NCBI GenBank assembly: GCA_018907035.1
Contig: JACCIC010000053.1
Span: forward strand, 1,523,001-1,587,000
Reading direction: 5' to 3'
DNA: 64,000 bases
From: Sycobia sp. Sy_11
Lineage: Eukaryota > Arthropoda > Insecta > Hymenoptera > Epichrysomallidae
A program made the translations under genes and the position numbers. The notes under the pieces were generated by a model. That model ran no database searches and was not told the origin of the DNA. It saw only the letters and a list, made by a program, of their open reading frames with translations. Shown in pieces: positions 1 through 10,810 of this stretch; positions within the stretch are counted from its first letter, which is position 1, and each line of letters starts with the position of its first letter.

Positions 1-1600
1 CGTAAATCATTAATCTTGCCGCATTTTCTCTCGCACTCGGATGTGGATTTAGACGCGGAGAGTCGTATAAGAAACCTATCGGATCGTGCAACTAGAAAAG
101 TGCGCGCTCGATACATTTTCCCTGAAAACTGCGTGGCGGGGAGGGTTTTTTCTTTTGGAAAATAAAGCTTTTAACGTAATGGCATTGTGAAGGTAACTTG
201 TTTCTTTCTAATGTCAATTTTTATAATGGAAGTATTTGACCCGTTATAATAAAATATTCGAGCGATTTACCAAATGTTTTTACCGAGCTTGCTTGCAAGA
301 AATAAAAGTTGTGTTAAAAATTGTTTTACTTTTGTTCGGCATGAAAATCGATTCAAAGGCGTGAGTTGACTTAATACCAAGCATATTTAAGTTTTAAAGT
401 ACTATTTCAACTTTTGACATATTTTGCAGTAGTAAATTAGGCAACTGTTTCTTTTTGTTCCTACAATGTATAGGAAGAAATATAACAGCATTTAAAACAA
501 AATATTTTTTTGACCTGTTATCGCTTGAATAAAAATTCATTTCAATACTATACTGAAAAATAACTTTTTTTCTGTAGAGCTTCCTGATTCTTTAGTAGCT
601 GTTATAAAAAATTGGTGTAAAAATAAGTTTATATTTATAAGACGAAGATGCGCTTAGGCTTTGAACTTTATGATAAATCAATTAGTTTTCAAATATAGAA
701 TATGGAGTTATTCAAAAATATCAAAATTTTGGCAATAATTAGAAAAATCCGAGGTTCCCGGAATTACTAATTAGAGATGCTAACGAAGTTAAAGAAGATG
801 GACCCAGTATTGCAAATGATATTTGGAAAGCCAATGATATGAAAAAAATTATTCAAAAGTATTGAATTTAATATGTTAGATTAGCAAAAATTAATCATTA
901 GTTGTCGATTTTATAACACGGAAGATAATTACGCCACGATACCAAATTAATTTGGAATTCCATAAAAGTAAACAATTTCGATCCAGATTCATGAAGCCAC
1001 CAACTTCGCAATTGCGTATGAACATAAAAGCTTGAAATGTCAAGTGCACGTTTTACAGCCTGTGGCTTTTAGGGTTTATAAGTTTGATATTTACAGACTT
1101 GAGGTTTGCGGGTTCATCGTTGATAGATATAAATTTTGAATCTTTGGGATTTCTGAGTATAAGTTTTGTTGCTCTGAAATTTTTGTATGTGGAGTCTCTG
1201 AGTTTAGTATTATTTTTTTAGATTATTAAGGTTTGGAATTTGTCTTATATAATATATTTTGACTCAGTGCCCAAAAATGCAAAAGAAAAATATAGTCCTA
1301 TTCAATATTTTCACACCTGTTTGTCTGAATCAACGCATTATTTATCTGCATCAAACATTATTTCTAAAATTGAAGATTCTTTTTATACTGATTAATTTTT
1401 CTAAAAATTTTAATACTAAGCATAAAATTATCACTAAAAAACTTTTTCCTGGCGATCATAAAAAGTTATTCCACCTATAAACATTATCAGAATATCATGT
1501 ATACTTTTAATTCAGCAAAATTATATAATATACATGATAAGGCTTTATAAATCACTGATTTAATTTTCCATTGATAAATAATGCATCCTGCGTCCTGCAA
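1..1600. other. AT-rich stretch without a recognised gene
   Basis: This is AT-rich sequence with no recognisable gene. One open, coding-like segment (743-865) is listed separately. Between about 1040 and 1260 the sequence has a sloppy, short-period texture built on phrases such as GAGTTT, GGTTTG and TTTGAG. It resembles, on the opposite strand, the sequence at 28960-29290. The open frame at 1259-1480 is AT-driven and I see no protein family in it. Confidence 0.6.
743..865 (+). pseudogene. Unidentified coding-like fragment, 41 codons
   Basis: This open segment of 40 codons plus a TGA sits in AT-rich sequence. It follows an in-frame TAG and has no ATG at its start. The translation has a natural amino-acid balance (for example PELLIRDANEVKEDGPSIAN) rather than the Lys/Asn/Ile/Tyr runs usual in AT-rich junk. 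I do not recognise the family. There is no clear splice acceptor directly before it. It could be the last exon of a gene, an exon fragment carried by a transposon, or a chance open frame. Basis: reading frame and composition only. Confidence 0.25.
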
Positions 1601-1833
1601 CGCGTGCCTCCCGCAAAAGTGGACCAAAGACGCGTATATATATACATATATATACACTGGATACGGGAGCTCATCTATACCGGATCGAGAGACCGCAATA
1701 TTTTTATGAAGCGCACCCTACGAGAGCGCCCGACGCATATTCTTCCTCTTCCTCGTTTTTTTTATTTTCGTTTCACAGATCATTACTGTTCCCATCCATT
1801 AAGGAGGCGCATATAGTGAAAAGTGGACAGCCC

Positions 1834-1876
<43 letters not shown>

Positions 1877-2260
1877 AATTACGGCGGGGCGCGCGGGCAC
1901 GCGCGCGCGTGCACGAGTGTATGCACTTCATTAGCGCGGCCGACTCTGCGAGGCGCGTCGCATAAAGGAGGGCGCGAGGAGAGCGCGTCGTTTTATATTT
2001 ATTCCCGCGCTCGATCGGAGATTAATGGACATGACGGCCCCGGGCCGAGATGCCTCCAGTATCGCGCCGCACGAGGAGGAGGAGGAGGAGGAGGAGGACT
2101 AAAGCGTTCGGCGCCCGCCGCGTCCGCGCGCGAGTGTTATAATATCCGTACGGGGTTCGCGTTCGGAAATCTATATTATACGCGCGTTAAAAGGGGGGGG
2201 GGCGAACAATATGTTACAGCGCCGTCCGAAGGTGAGAAATTATTAAGCGCATTAACCGCG
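1600..2260. other. GC-rich, CpG-rich island
   Basis: There is a sharp change to GC-rich sequence full of CpG (1875-2215), flanked by a (CT)n array on one side and an (AT)n array on the other. It includes a short GAG/GGA triplet run (about 2071-2098). Open frames exist here because stop codons are rare in GC-rich DNA; none shows a domain I recognise. A CpG island with a regulatory role is possible but not shown. Confidence 0.5.
1836..1873. repeat. (CT)n microsatellite
   Basis: About 19 uninterrupted CT units lie at the left edge of the first GC-rich island. Confidence 0.95.
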
Positions 2261-2279
2261 CTCACCTCGACGTGCTATG

Positions 2280-2281
<2 letters not shown>

Positions 2282-2327
<46 letters not shown>
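2282..2327. repeat. (AT)n microsatellite
   Basis: About 23 uninterrupted AT units lie at the right edge of the first GC-rich island. Confidence 0.95.
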
Positions 2328-2330
<3 letters not shown>

Positions 2331-2735
2331 CATCGATTTTTCTTTCTATTCGTGTATATATATAATAGGGGGTGGGGGTGTATAACAAAGAAATGGACAT
2401 TATCAAATAATGATTGAACGGATAATAATTCATATTATATCACACATGTGGTTCTTAAACATTATATATGTACAAAGCTCTCGAACAAAACAACGATTGA
2501 CAAGACACTTAATTAAAGATAATAATTTAGAGAAAACTATAATGGGAATTTGAAAAAGAGACAGAGCGCTGCTGTAATGATTAATACATCGTGAAACCGC
2601 GCGGCGCGTCTTCAAACATAATTATATAAATTAAATTCGAAAAGGAAACTATTTCGGCGCACCGCAACAACACCTTTACATTTTACACGCTTCTATGTTT
2701 AAATTATACTGATGCTGTTGAAGTACGTATATATT

Positions 2736-2777
<42 letters not shown>

Positions 2778-2798
2778 TGTGTGTGTGTGTGTGTGTGT
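2736..2798. repeat. Compound (GT)n-(GA)n-(GT)n microsatellite
   Basis: Three adjoining dinucleotide blocks run GT, then GA, then GT again. The array abuts the first copy of the diverged tandem duplication described next. Confidence 0.95.
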
Positions 2799-2800
2799 AC

Positions 2801-3134
2801 GGATATCATTCAAAGTTCGAAAAATAAATTTGTCACACTTGCATATGTTCTGGAGGGTTGGGAAATTGGTCGAGACTCTCGTTACGAATGACAATGTAAT
2901 TTTTCATCGTAATATCGGGAGCTGGACTCACAGGTCGCTGAATAAGGAGGGTCGTCTAGAGGTGATAATTTTTATAATTTTGTATGCACCCGGCTATTTT
3001 TCACAACTTGACAAATAAATTTGACACGCCTCCCACGTATCGTGCTGGAAATTGGTACAGACAGATCTCATCCTCAGATGACAATAGCAATTTGAGTCAT
3101 AATATTTAGATTTGGACAACCAGATCACTGAATA
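2801..3134. repeat. Diverged tandem duplication, about 190-bp period
   Basis: Two copies in direct orientation start near 2801 and 2991. Shared blocks in the same order include AAATAAATTTG(T/A)CAC, GGAAATTGGT, ATGACAATG/ATGACAATA, CATCGTAATAT/AGTCATAATAT and the end block GNTCNCTGAATA. The copies differ at roughly a quarter to a third of sites by eye, so the duplication is old. No open frame is shared, so it is probably non-coding or a decayed repeat family. Confidence 0.75.
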
Positions 3135-3216
3135 CGCGGTTACACACAAATTTGGAAGTGTTGCAAAATTAATTTTATTCGTATTTCTGTGTATAATACA
3201 CACGCGCGGACACACA

Positions 3217-3324
<108 letters not shown>

Positions 3325-3359
3325 ATAGAGACAGAGAAGGAAGAAAAGATATATAAATA

Positions 3360-4030
3360 GATAGAGAAATAGATGAACTTTATTTGTATGCCAGTATCAA
3401 ATGTGAATTCTGATCATGGTGATAATAGTATTATACAAATACATGTAATAAAGAATTTATAAAAACATAGACGTAAAAACACTGAAACGCTATATACATA
3501 AGGAGATATATACATACCCTAAGGAAGGATTATTACATATCTATATACTTATACCAAAATAACAAGTAAATTATAATGTAAAAAATATATAAAATTTTGA
3601 AGCATGCTTTTTAAAAATGGTAAAAAATGGAATGAAAAAATAAAAAGTAAATATTGTTTATAAATTAAAATTGAATTGCAATAACTATTGTGAGTAATAT
3701 AAAACATGTTAAAATATTTACTAGAAGCAAAAGAATGAGCTTATACAATCAGGTTTCTGAGTACAAGTTTAACGTTACCTATGTCTCCAGATGAAATGTA
3801 TAGAGTTCATCTCAGTCTTCGGGCAATCTTTTTTTTTTTTTAATTTATGTATTTTGAAATATTTAATATTATTTCCAATACATTTATTGTTTGATTTAAA
3901 TTCAATATTAAATATCTTTTTGTTTTTTGCTTTTTAATTAACTTTCTTACGATTTTTTAGGTATGTTGTCAAAAATTTTTTTCTTGTTTTTTTTTCCATG
4001 TGCGTACATACATGTCCATCAACCAACCGG
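3360..4030. other. AT-rich stretch without a recognised gene
   Basis: AT-rich sequence with several poly-T runs (near 3829 and 3985). I see no gene, repeat family or structured element. Confidence 0.6.
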
Positions 4031-4039
4031 CAGTACATA

Positions 4040-4290
4040 ACGTGTATGTGTGTGCGTGCGCGCGCGCGCGCGCTTTTTGATCACGCATCAGACCGAATGC
4101 GGGCGACAGAGTTCATATAATCAGGCGTCGGGGCGGCGCGGCGCGGGCGTCCCGTCGCGGATGTAACTGACTCCTCGGAATTAATGGTCTTACGCGCCGA
4201 TTATATTTCTTCGCGCTTATAACCTTTTCGAGATGCGCGTCAAAATCAGACGCCAGGAGCGCTTACAGGCGCGAGCCGACGGATTGCGTT
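4040..4290. other. GC-rich island with (CG)n core
   Basis: A compact CpG-rich block begins with a GC alternating run (4055-4072). It also holds several TAAT/ATTA motifs (for example around 4182 and 4200) of the kind bound by homeodomain proteins. Such motifs are common by chance. No coding frame is recognised. Confidence 0.4.
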
Positions 4291-4341
4291 AAAAATATAT
4301 AACTATATATAATACAGCGAGTCCGATCTCCGAGCGTAATT

Positions 4342-4350
4342 TGTGTGTGT

Positions 4351-4387
<37 letters not shown>
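4342..4387. repeat. (GT)n microsatellite
   Basis: About 22 GT units with one GG interruption near 4351, directly after the GC-rich island. Confidence 0.95.
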
Positions 4388-4388
<1 letters not shown>

Positions 4389-4389
4389 C

Positions 4390-5320
4390 GAACGATGCTT
4401 TACTATCTGCGGAGATGGGAAAAAAGTTAATTATATGTTTGGTTCATGTTGACAGGAATTCGACGTTACCTTGTCAGTTATATAGATATGTGATTAAAAG
4501 ATGTTTTTTCTTGAGAAAAACCTTTGTTGTACGAGTAAATCGTGCATTTTGAGTGCACATTTGGAGAAGGTGACGTTTTCGTTCTGCCGAGTAAAGAGAG
4601 CTTTAATTTTACGTAAAAAATGGGCTCGCAGTAAGCTGATACAGTAATAAAATCCTGAGTGGCGACTTCCGTAAAATACTCACCCACGATTTTGCTGCAA
4701 ACTTATGTTTTTGGGGTGTTTATTACCAATATCGTGGTGCTTTTCGACGGAAATGGAATCAGCACGCATATGTATGTTGAAAATTATAAAAATTATGGTT
4801 TTTCAACATAGACAACAAATAGGTAAACATTCAAACTTTTTTAAAAATTATTTCAAATAATTATTTTAGATATCATATAAATATATCTGCAGGCCGTTTT
4901 GCCGGAAGGAATTGCTCATGATTTTTTACGATTCGGTCACATATCGCCAGGGCTTCAGGGAATGCCAAGGCGAAAATGTTGAACTTTTCCCCAGAAATAT
5001 TGTTTACATCGGCAAAACAACAGTATAAAAATCATGTATTTTAATGAGATCTACAAATTTAGTTTGAAATATTATTTGAAATTTTTTCTATATTTTGGGA
5101 TAAATATGAAAACTAATCTTATAATGGATTTCCTTGTGAAAATTTAGTGTCTAAGAAAATCTACTACCTGTGCAAAAATATACTCGGTGTATCGCTAGTT
5201 CGGTCTAGATCCGAGTCAGTATTACTGTCGATTTCCTCCTGTAGGTAAATCTCGCCAGGTCCGATTAGATTTCCCTACGATCATCTAATATCGTCTTATA
5301 TTAATTATTACTTTCTCGAC
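4390..5320. other. Unannotated stretch
   Basis: Mixed sequence. 4480-4700 is less AT-rich but has no recognised coding frame, and 4860-5010 has a short moderately GC segment. The part around 5165-5280 resembles in style the reverse complement of about 7810-8010 (CCTGTGYARAAAT-type phrases), possibly two copies of one old repeat family. The match is too weak to annotate firmly. Confidence 0.35.
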
Positions 5321-5325
5321 TTTAT

Positions 5326-5612
5326 TCAGATTTCCTTATCTTTTATTGATGTTAGAAAGAAACACGAGTTTTCTATAGTCAAAATTTTACAAGTAGAAAA
5401 ATTAAGGAAACGATTAAGCTTTCTATCTTAAATCTATTCAGACTTCCTTAACTTCTCCCTATTTTGGAAAGAATGACGTATTTTCTAGGCAGCATCTGCC
5501 AAGGGAAGAACGATGTTTTTTCTAGTCGAGACCTTACAAGTACGAAAATTAAGAAAATAGTTAGGCTTTCTACCTTGAATCTACTTAGATTTTCTTAACT
5601 TTTTTCATTTAC
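5326..5612. repeat. Diverged tandem duplication, 147-bp offset
   Basis: Blocks at 5370-5456 recur at about 5516-5603 with a constant 147-bp offset. Examples are TTCTA..AGTC..TTACAAGTA, AAAATTAAG, AAGCTTTCTA/AGGCTTTCTA, TTGAATCTA/TTAAATCTA and CTTCCTTAAC/TTTTCTTAAC. A third partial match to the block end lies near 5324-5340. No coding frame is shared. Confidence 0.7.
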
Positions 5613-5640
5613 TCGAGTATTACATAAACACACACACATA

Positions 5641-5648
5641 TATGCATA

Positions 5649-5670
<22 letters not shown>
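5641..5670. repeat. (AT)n tract joined to a LINE poly(A) tail
   Basis: Fifteen or so AT units sit directly against a 13-base poly-T run (5671-5683), which is the complement of the poly(A) tail of the LINE fragment at 5671-7189. Confidence 0.95.
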
Positions 5671-5679
<9 letters not shown>

Positions 5680-7189
5680 TTTTCTTATATTTAGCTTTTT
5701 CCAGTTTCGCGTATGCGAAACTTATACAGCTACGAATATACATTTATTATTCTTATTATTAATTTACATTTTTTGTGTACATTTTGTCGATATGCACAAT
5801 AGAACAATATATCTGATCTATACTAATCAGATATAAAGATTACATTTTTCGAAAAAGGCACATATGTATTCGCACGCTTTAATGTTAGGTTTGGCTATAA
5901 GGGATTCGATGTTGAAAGGTAAGTATAGATGGATTTTTTTTAGGTTGTCTGTCAGTTTTTTCCTTTCAGTCTCATATAATTTACATTGCCTATAGTACAT
6001 GGTTTAAATCTTCGTCATATTCTCTACATGAACAAACTGCATTATTGATTGTGTGACATCTTGCAAGTGAGGCTGAGAGATTATAATGATTGGACCTGCA
6101 TCTATTTATAGTTGCAATTTCACGACGATTTAAGCGTGTATTTAAAAAATCAAGGTGTTCGTTTAGTAGTATAATGTAATTTAAAGTACTCTGAACCTTT
6201 TGTTTGCCCTATCTCTTTTATACGTTGTTGAGTTTGCATATTTGAGTGCTCTCTATATTGCTCAAGGTAGTCAGTGAAGGGCACTATAACAGATCCATCT
6301 GAATCAGTGGTGCTTGATATTTTTGCTGTCGTATCCGCTATTTCGTTACCGACAATGCCAATATGTGATGGTATCCAAAAGAAGCTATATAGTGCAGTTA
6401 GTATTATTGGCATGATAGATTTTCTATTTCCGTTTAACTTCAAGAATGTAAGTGTTTATAGTAGGTGTATGTTTTAATGATTGAAGGTATGTTAGTGCGC
6501 TTAGTGAATCTGAAAAAATGTTATATTTTGGATATGGATTTTCTATAGCTATATATATCAAGTGCTTTTGATAATGCAAAACATTCAGCTGTATATACCG
6601 ATGCGGTTTTATTAATAGCCTCGCTTATACTTATATTTAGATCTGGACATATACATACAGCCCCTACAGAGTTAGAGCTATCAATTTTGCTTCCGTCGGT
6701 ATATATGGCTCTTGCTTTTTCATTTTGCAGTAATGAACCGAGTAAAGTGTTCGGAGGCTTTCTTTTTAAAATTTTGCCAAATTCGGTATTTACATGTATA
6801 CTTGTAGTTAGAGATTCGTAATCATACGAGTATATATCATAGTTGTGATATTGTTTAGCTACGTCTGGGCATAATAATTCAGTAATGCACGTCGTCAATA
6901 TAGGAGGCAACTTTTTCTTGTTAATTTTTATATTTTTTTGTATAGAGTTGTACCTCAGAATAGTATCGTGCGCGAGTGATTTTGCGTCGAAAATAGCTTT
7001 TATAATGAAAGATTTGCATAGAAATTCGGATCGATGTTCTATTAATGTCAGTTTTGATTCGGCCAGTAGAATGTTTTTTGGTGTACTTATGCGGTAACCT
7101 AGTGCTGCTCTGATTGCTGTAAATTGAATTTTTTCAATTTTTTCTTTATATTTTTTTTGTGATGGATAGTATATAAATTCATGTATATA
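5671..7189 (-). mobile_element. 5'-truncated LINE (non-LTR retrotransposon) with poly(A) tail
   Basis: This minus-strand fragment holds the 3' part of a non-LTR retrotransposon: end of reverse transcriptase, RNase H, a CCHC knuckle, about 140 bp of 3' UTR and a poly(A) tail read as 13 T on the plus strand. The 5' end stops in AT-rich sequence near 7190 (in-frame TAG at 7190-7192), so the copy is 5'-truncated, as is usual for target-primed reverse transcription. The RNase H and terminal CCHC arrangement points to an I/R1/Outcast-type clade rather than RTE or CR1. The exact clade is inference. Confidence 0.8.
5827..7189 (-). pseudogene. LINE ORF2 C-terminus: RT thumb, RNase H, CCHC (frameshifted)
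   Basis: Reading down the minus strand, the first part gives the RT thumb/connection signature KIEKIQFTAIRAALGYRIST followed by an AES motif, typical of insect LINE ORF2. RNase H follows: AIYTDGSK carries the first Asp, YTAECFAL the Glu, FSDSLSAL the second Asp, and FFWIPSHIGIVGNEIADTTA the His/Asp block. After that comes a Cys-rich tail (CSC..H....C) and a natural end CEYICAFFEKCNLYI before a TGA at 5827-5829. The frame changes near 6550, near 6410-6440 and again near 6000, and a TGA follows KRTP near 6150, so this copy is dead. All four RNase H catalytic positions are visible across frames. Much of ORF2 (endonuclease and RT palm) is missing. Confidence 0.85.
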
Positions 7190-7249
7190 CTAATATATAT
7201 ATAATAAATAATATATATAATAATTATATAATAAATTAATAGCATATAT

Positions 7250-7285
7250 ATTCATTTATGTAAATATAGATTTACATAAATGAAT
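7250..7285. repeat. Perfect 16-bp hairpin
   Basis: ATTCATTTATGTAAAT, a 4-base loop (ATAG), then the exact reverse complement. Similar in style to the hairpin at 13124-13155. Confidence 0.9.
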
Positions 7286-7440
7286 AGAGATTATTCTTTC
7301 CGCAGATCTTCGCAACATAGCAAAGAGTTTAAAAAATAGGTTTACTCTACATGTTTTAACTTGTGTTTATAAAATTATTATATAATCTCAAGTGCTGTAC
7401 GATCATATGCAAAGTAAAGTATCTTCACCGCATATTGTGT

Positions 7441-7510
7441 TTTAGCACAGTGAATAATGCGTTAGCTTACGAATCGTAGGGTCGTGGGTTCTCGATACTC
7501 AGCGGAGGCC
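7441..7510 (+). repeat. tRNA-Arg-like SINE fragment
   Basis: The sequence resembles a tRNA. It has a D-arm-like GCACAGTGAATAATGCG, an anticodon-loop-like TTACGAA (anticodon ACG, Arg) and a B-box-like GGTTCTCGATACTC with one inserted base. It is followed by a GGAGGCCGG segment and poly-T. Acceptor-stem pairing is not visible, so this is a tRNA-derived SINE head or tRNA pseudogene rather than a working tRNA. A similar sequence occurs at 43455-43515. Confidence 0.5.
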
Positions 7511-7519
7511 GGAATTTTT

Positions 7520-10500
7520 TTCATCGTAATAAAATATTTATATGTTCAACTGATATGTTTAACATTAAAATTTACAATAAATAGTGCATAAAAATATATT
7601 AATAATTATTAATTGTTAATTATAAATCGTATACGTAATAATGCATATAGAAAGTAATTTATAAAATTTAATTAAATGGTATGTGCTACTTAAATACGTA
7701 AATATATGTTTAATTCATATAAATAAAAATTATAAGAGCCAAAAAATTATTCACTTAATCGAGTAAACAAATTTGAAACAATATATAAATAGATTTCATT
7801 TCTAAATTTTCTGTCTAGATTCTGGCTAGTTTAGAACTTGATATACCTAACAAAATCTAAGCTCGCTCCCTGTCTAAAATGCCAATAAAAGTGGGACAAA
7901 TCGTAATTAGGAATCAGACTAGATTTCCCTTCTCGATCCGAACATTTATTAAGGAAAACTAACCCAATACTAATTAGATTCGAGAATGAATTTCTACACG
8001 GGTATGTACGGTAATCGTAATCAGCATTGCCTAAAAATAAAATAAGTAGACAAATTTCTGCCAAAATCGAGGGTGGACACGTTTCGAAAGTTTATTCAAC
8101 ACTGATATGTATTTTTTAAGCATACTTATGAAGTGCATTTTCACGGAAGTAGTTTTTGCTATAGAGTAACAGCCTGAACGATACTAAGAGCCTATAATAA
8201 ATGACATCTGAGATCCAAAATTTACACATTAATATTTATTGGTCAAGTAAATTGGTAAATTCTTAAGTGTTCTATTGTAGGCTAATTGCACAGTATTACA
8301 AATCTCAAGATAAGCACACAGAAGATAACTGCAGGTGTTCTGTATGTTTTTTTACGAGATATTTAATGAAAACTCTTTATACATTTTACTCTAATATTTA
8401 AGGATTTCCTAAAAGAAAAAGAAAAAACATTTTAACAAATTACAAATCCGCAAGCATAAAGTTCGTTATCTTGATTTTAACTTTGGCAACGCTGACGACT
8501 TCAGATTCACTATAGCAAACTGATCACAGGATTTGATTTAACCATTTCCTAACACGCACAAAATATAGTGATATCTTCGGTAAGCTATAGTTTTTGGATT
8601 TGTAAATTCTGTTTTATGAGACATTTTTGTGTGCTCATAAGAATAAAGCAATAAAATATATACTATTATGAGAAAAAATGTGGAGAAAGTATTAAAAAAG
8701 GTTTCTAGAAATATTGTGAAAATTGAAATCAAAATAAAGATGTTATTAAGTCACAGAGACCCTTGATACGACTAGTAGATGGCTAACGTACAGTTTTTTG
8801 TATATAAGGTTCACGATAATAAAAATCAGTGAACCACATATGATTTCATAAAATTATCAATTGAAATTAATTGCAAGAAGAGGATGAAATACGAAATATG
8901 TTTTATAAAAAAAGCATTATTTCAACAATCAGAATATTCATACCTGTATAGTTAACTGGCTTTTAATCTACTGTGTATATACATACAGATTTGTATAAAA
9001 ATTTTCAACTTGATCGATTGAAAACTGTAAAAGTTTGCCGGTCCAGTAATGTAAAAAGGGTTATCAATTCACTTCACCAATAGGGATCATTCTGAAATAA
9101 AATTTTTACAAAAATTTGTACAAGAAATTTCAATAGATCGCCAATAAGTGCTTATTACACATGCATTGGCGTTAAACTTTAACGATAGTCATTGTAACAA
9201 CCATTGAGGATCTATCCCATGAAAAATTTTTAAGTATAAAATTTATAAACAAATGCTCATTATATTATATTTTTTTTAATCTAAGATACTAGCATATATT
9301 TTTGCAATTGATCAAATATGGAAATTTGGATTGTAAATATACATAGTAGAATTTAAACATGCTATCTCTCATATTAATTCTTATCACCGTGAAAAAAAAT
9401 GTATTACTTCAAATAAATATTTATTTAAACTCTCTTAAGTAAATTATTTATTATTAATAAAATATTCATAAAATATGCTATGTTAATAAAATATTTTCTT
9501 AAGGTATAACTCAACATAATCATCAATATACTCCATTCAATATAACCATATCAAGTTGGGGCCATGGTCGAATCAAACAGGGCCAAGTTTTTATAAAACT
9601 ATTATATTTGATAATTAATTTTGTGACACAATTAATACTGTATTATTCGCTCGTGTATTGATCACATTTTACATCAGAACAAATAATCTTATTTAAACTG
9701 TCACCTTCTCAACTTTGGCATCTTACACCTAGTTTTCTAATCAGTTTATAAGCCATAATTTTTTCGTTATAAAGTCATGCTTGCGAAAGAATAATTATTG
9801 TAATATAATAAAAGATTGTAAGAATTTAACGTTAGAAAAGTATTATTAGTTCGAAATAGTAAGATTATTTGAAAGTCAATGAACTTCATTTAAAATCAAA
9901 TAAATTTTTCTGGAATTAATTAAATGTTTTTTAATGAAATTAATTTTTCTTGATTCCATCAAATAATTTCTTAATTTAAACAAAATATATTGTTTTAAGA
10001 AGACTCAAATAAATATTTATTTGAATTTACAATATTTTTTATGCATAGATATACATATCACATCTATGAATTCTAATTATTTTATTAATACATAAACAAC
10101 CAATAAAAAATATAAATCTTAAAAAGTTATATTATATTTTGTAAACTCTAAACCAGCATATAGAATTCGATCGACGTATTATTATTCTACAAATTTTAAT
10201 ATGTATTATGGACAAAAAATTAATTATAATTTATTGTGGTAATATAAATAAATTAATGATAGTTTTTTCATTCTAATTACTGTGTTTAGTAAGATACTTA
10301 ACAGAATAATTTTTTATCAAGCAATTTATTTTCTGACGAATAGATAAAAACTACTCGACTTAATATACTTCACTACCTTATCGACTGAGAAAATCGAATG
10401 AATTTGCATACATTTATTCAATTTGATCAGATAATATAGATTAGATATTTTCATTAAATGAATATATTATGTAATCTAATATTAATCATAAATTTTACTT

Positions 10501-10740
10501 TATCAAGAATATTGCAATGGGAATTGCATAAATATTTTTTTCTTGTGTGCGTTAGTTTCTAAACTATGTGTAGATTCGAAACAGAGTATCAATTCACATA
10601 TATACTATATAGTTATTTATTTTTTTGTTACTTATTTTTATGGCTGCTTTTTTACATATTTATAACTGCTTATTTTTTTAAGTACAATTTTTTAATTCAA
10701 CATTTAATTTTTGTAACATTCGTATCTCATAAAACCAATT
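7520..10740. other. Long AT-rich stretch without a recognised gene
   Basis: About 3.2 kb of AT-rich sequence. Short open frames (for example 7831-8064 and 8538-8732 on the minus strand) have AT-driven composition and no family signature. I see nothing else to annotate. Confidence 0.6.
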
Positions 10741-10745
10741 GGTTG

Positions 10746-10748
<3 letters not shown>

Positions 10749-10808
<60 letters not shown>
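10749..10808. repeat. (AT)n microsatellite, 60 bp
   Basis: Thirty uninterrupted AT units within AT-rich sequence. Confidence 0.97.

Positions 10809-10810
<2 letters not shown>

Noticed and set aside
5161..8060. Inverted similarity between about 5165-5280 and 7810-8010 as a pair of terminal repeats around the LINE
   Set aside because: Only short phrases match; not enough to claim a single element spanning the LINE without an alignment.
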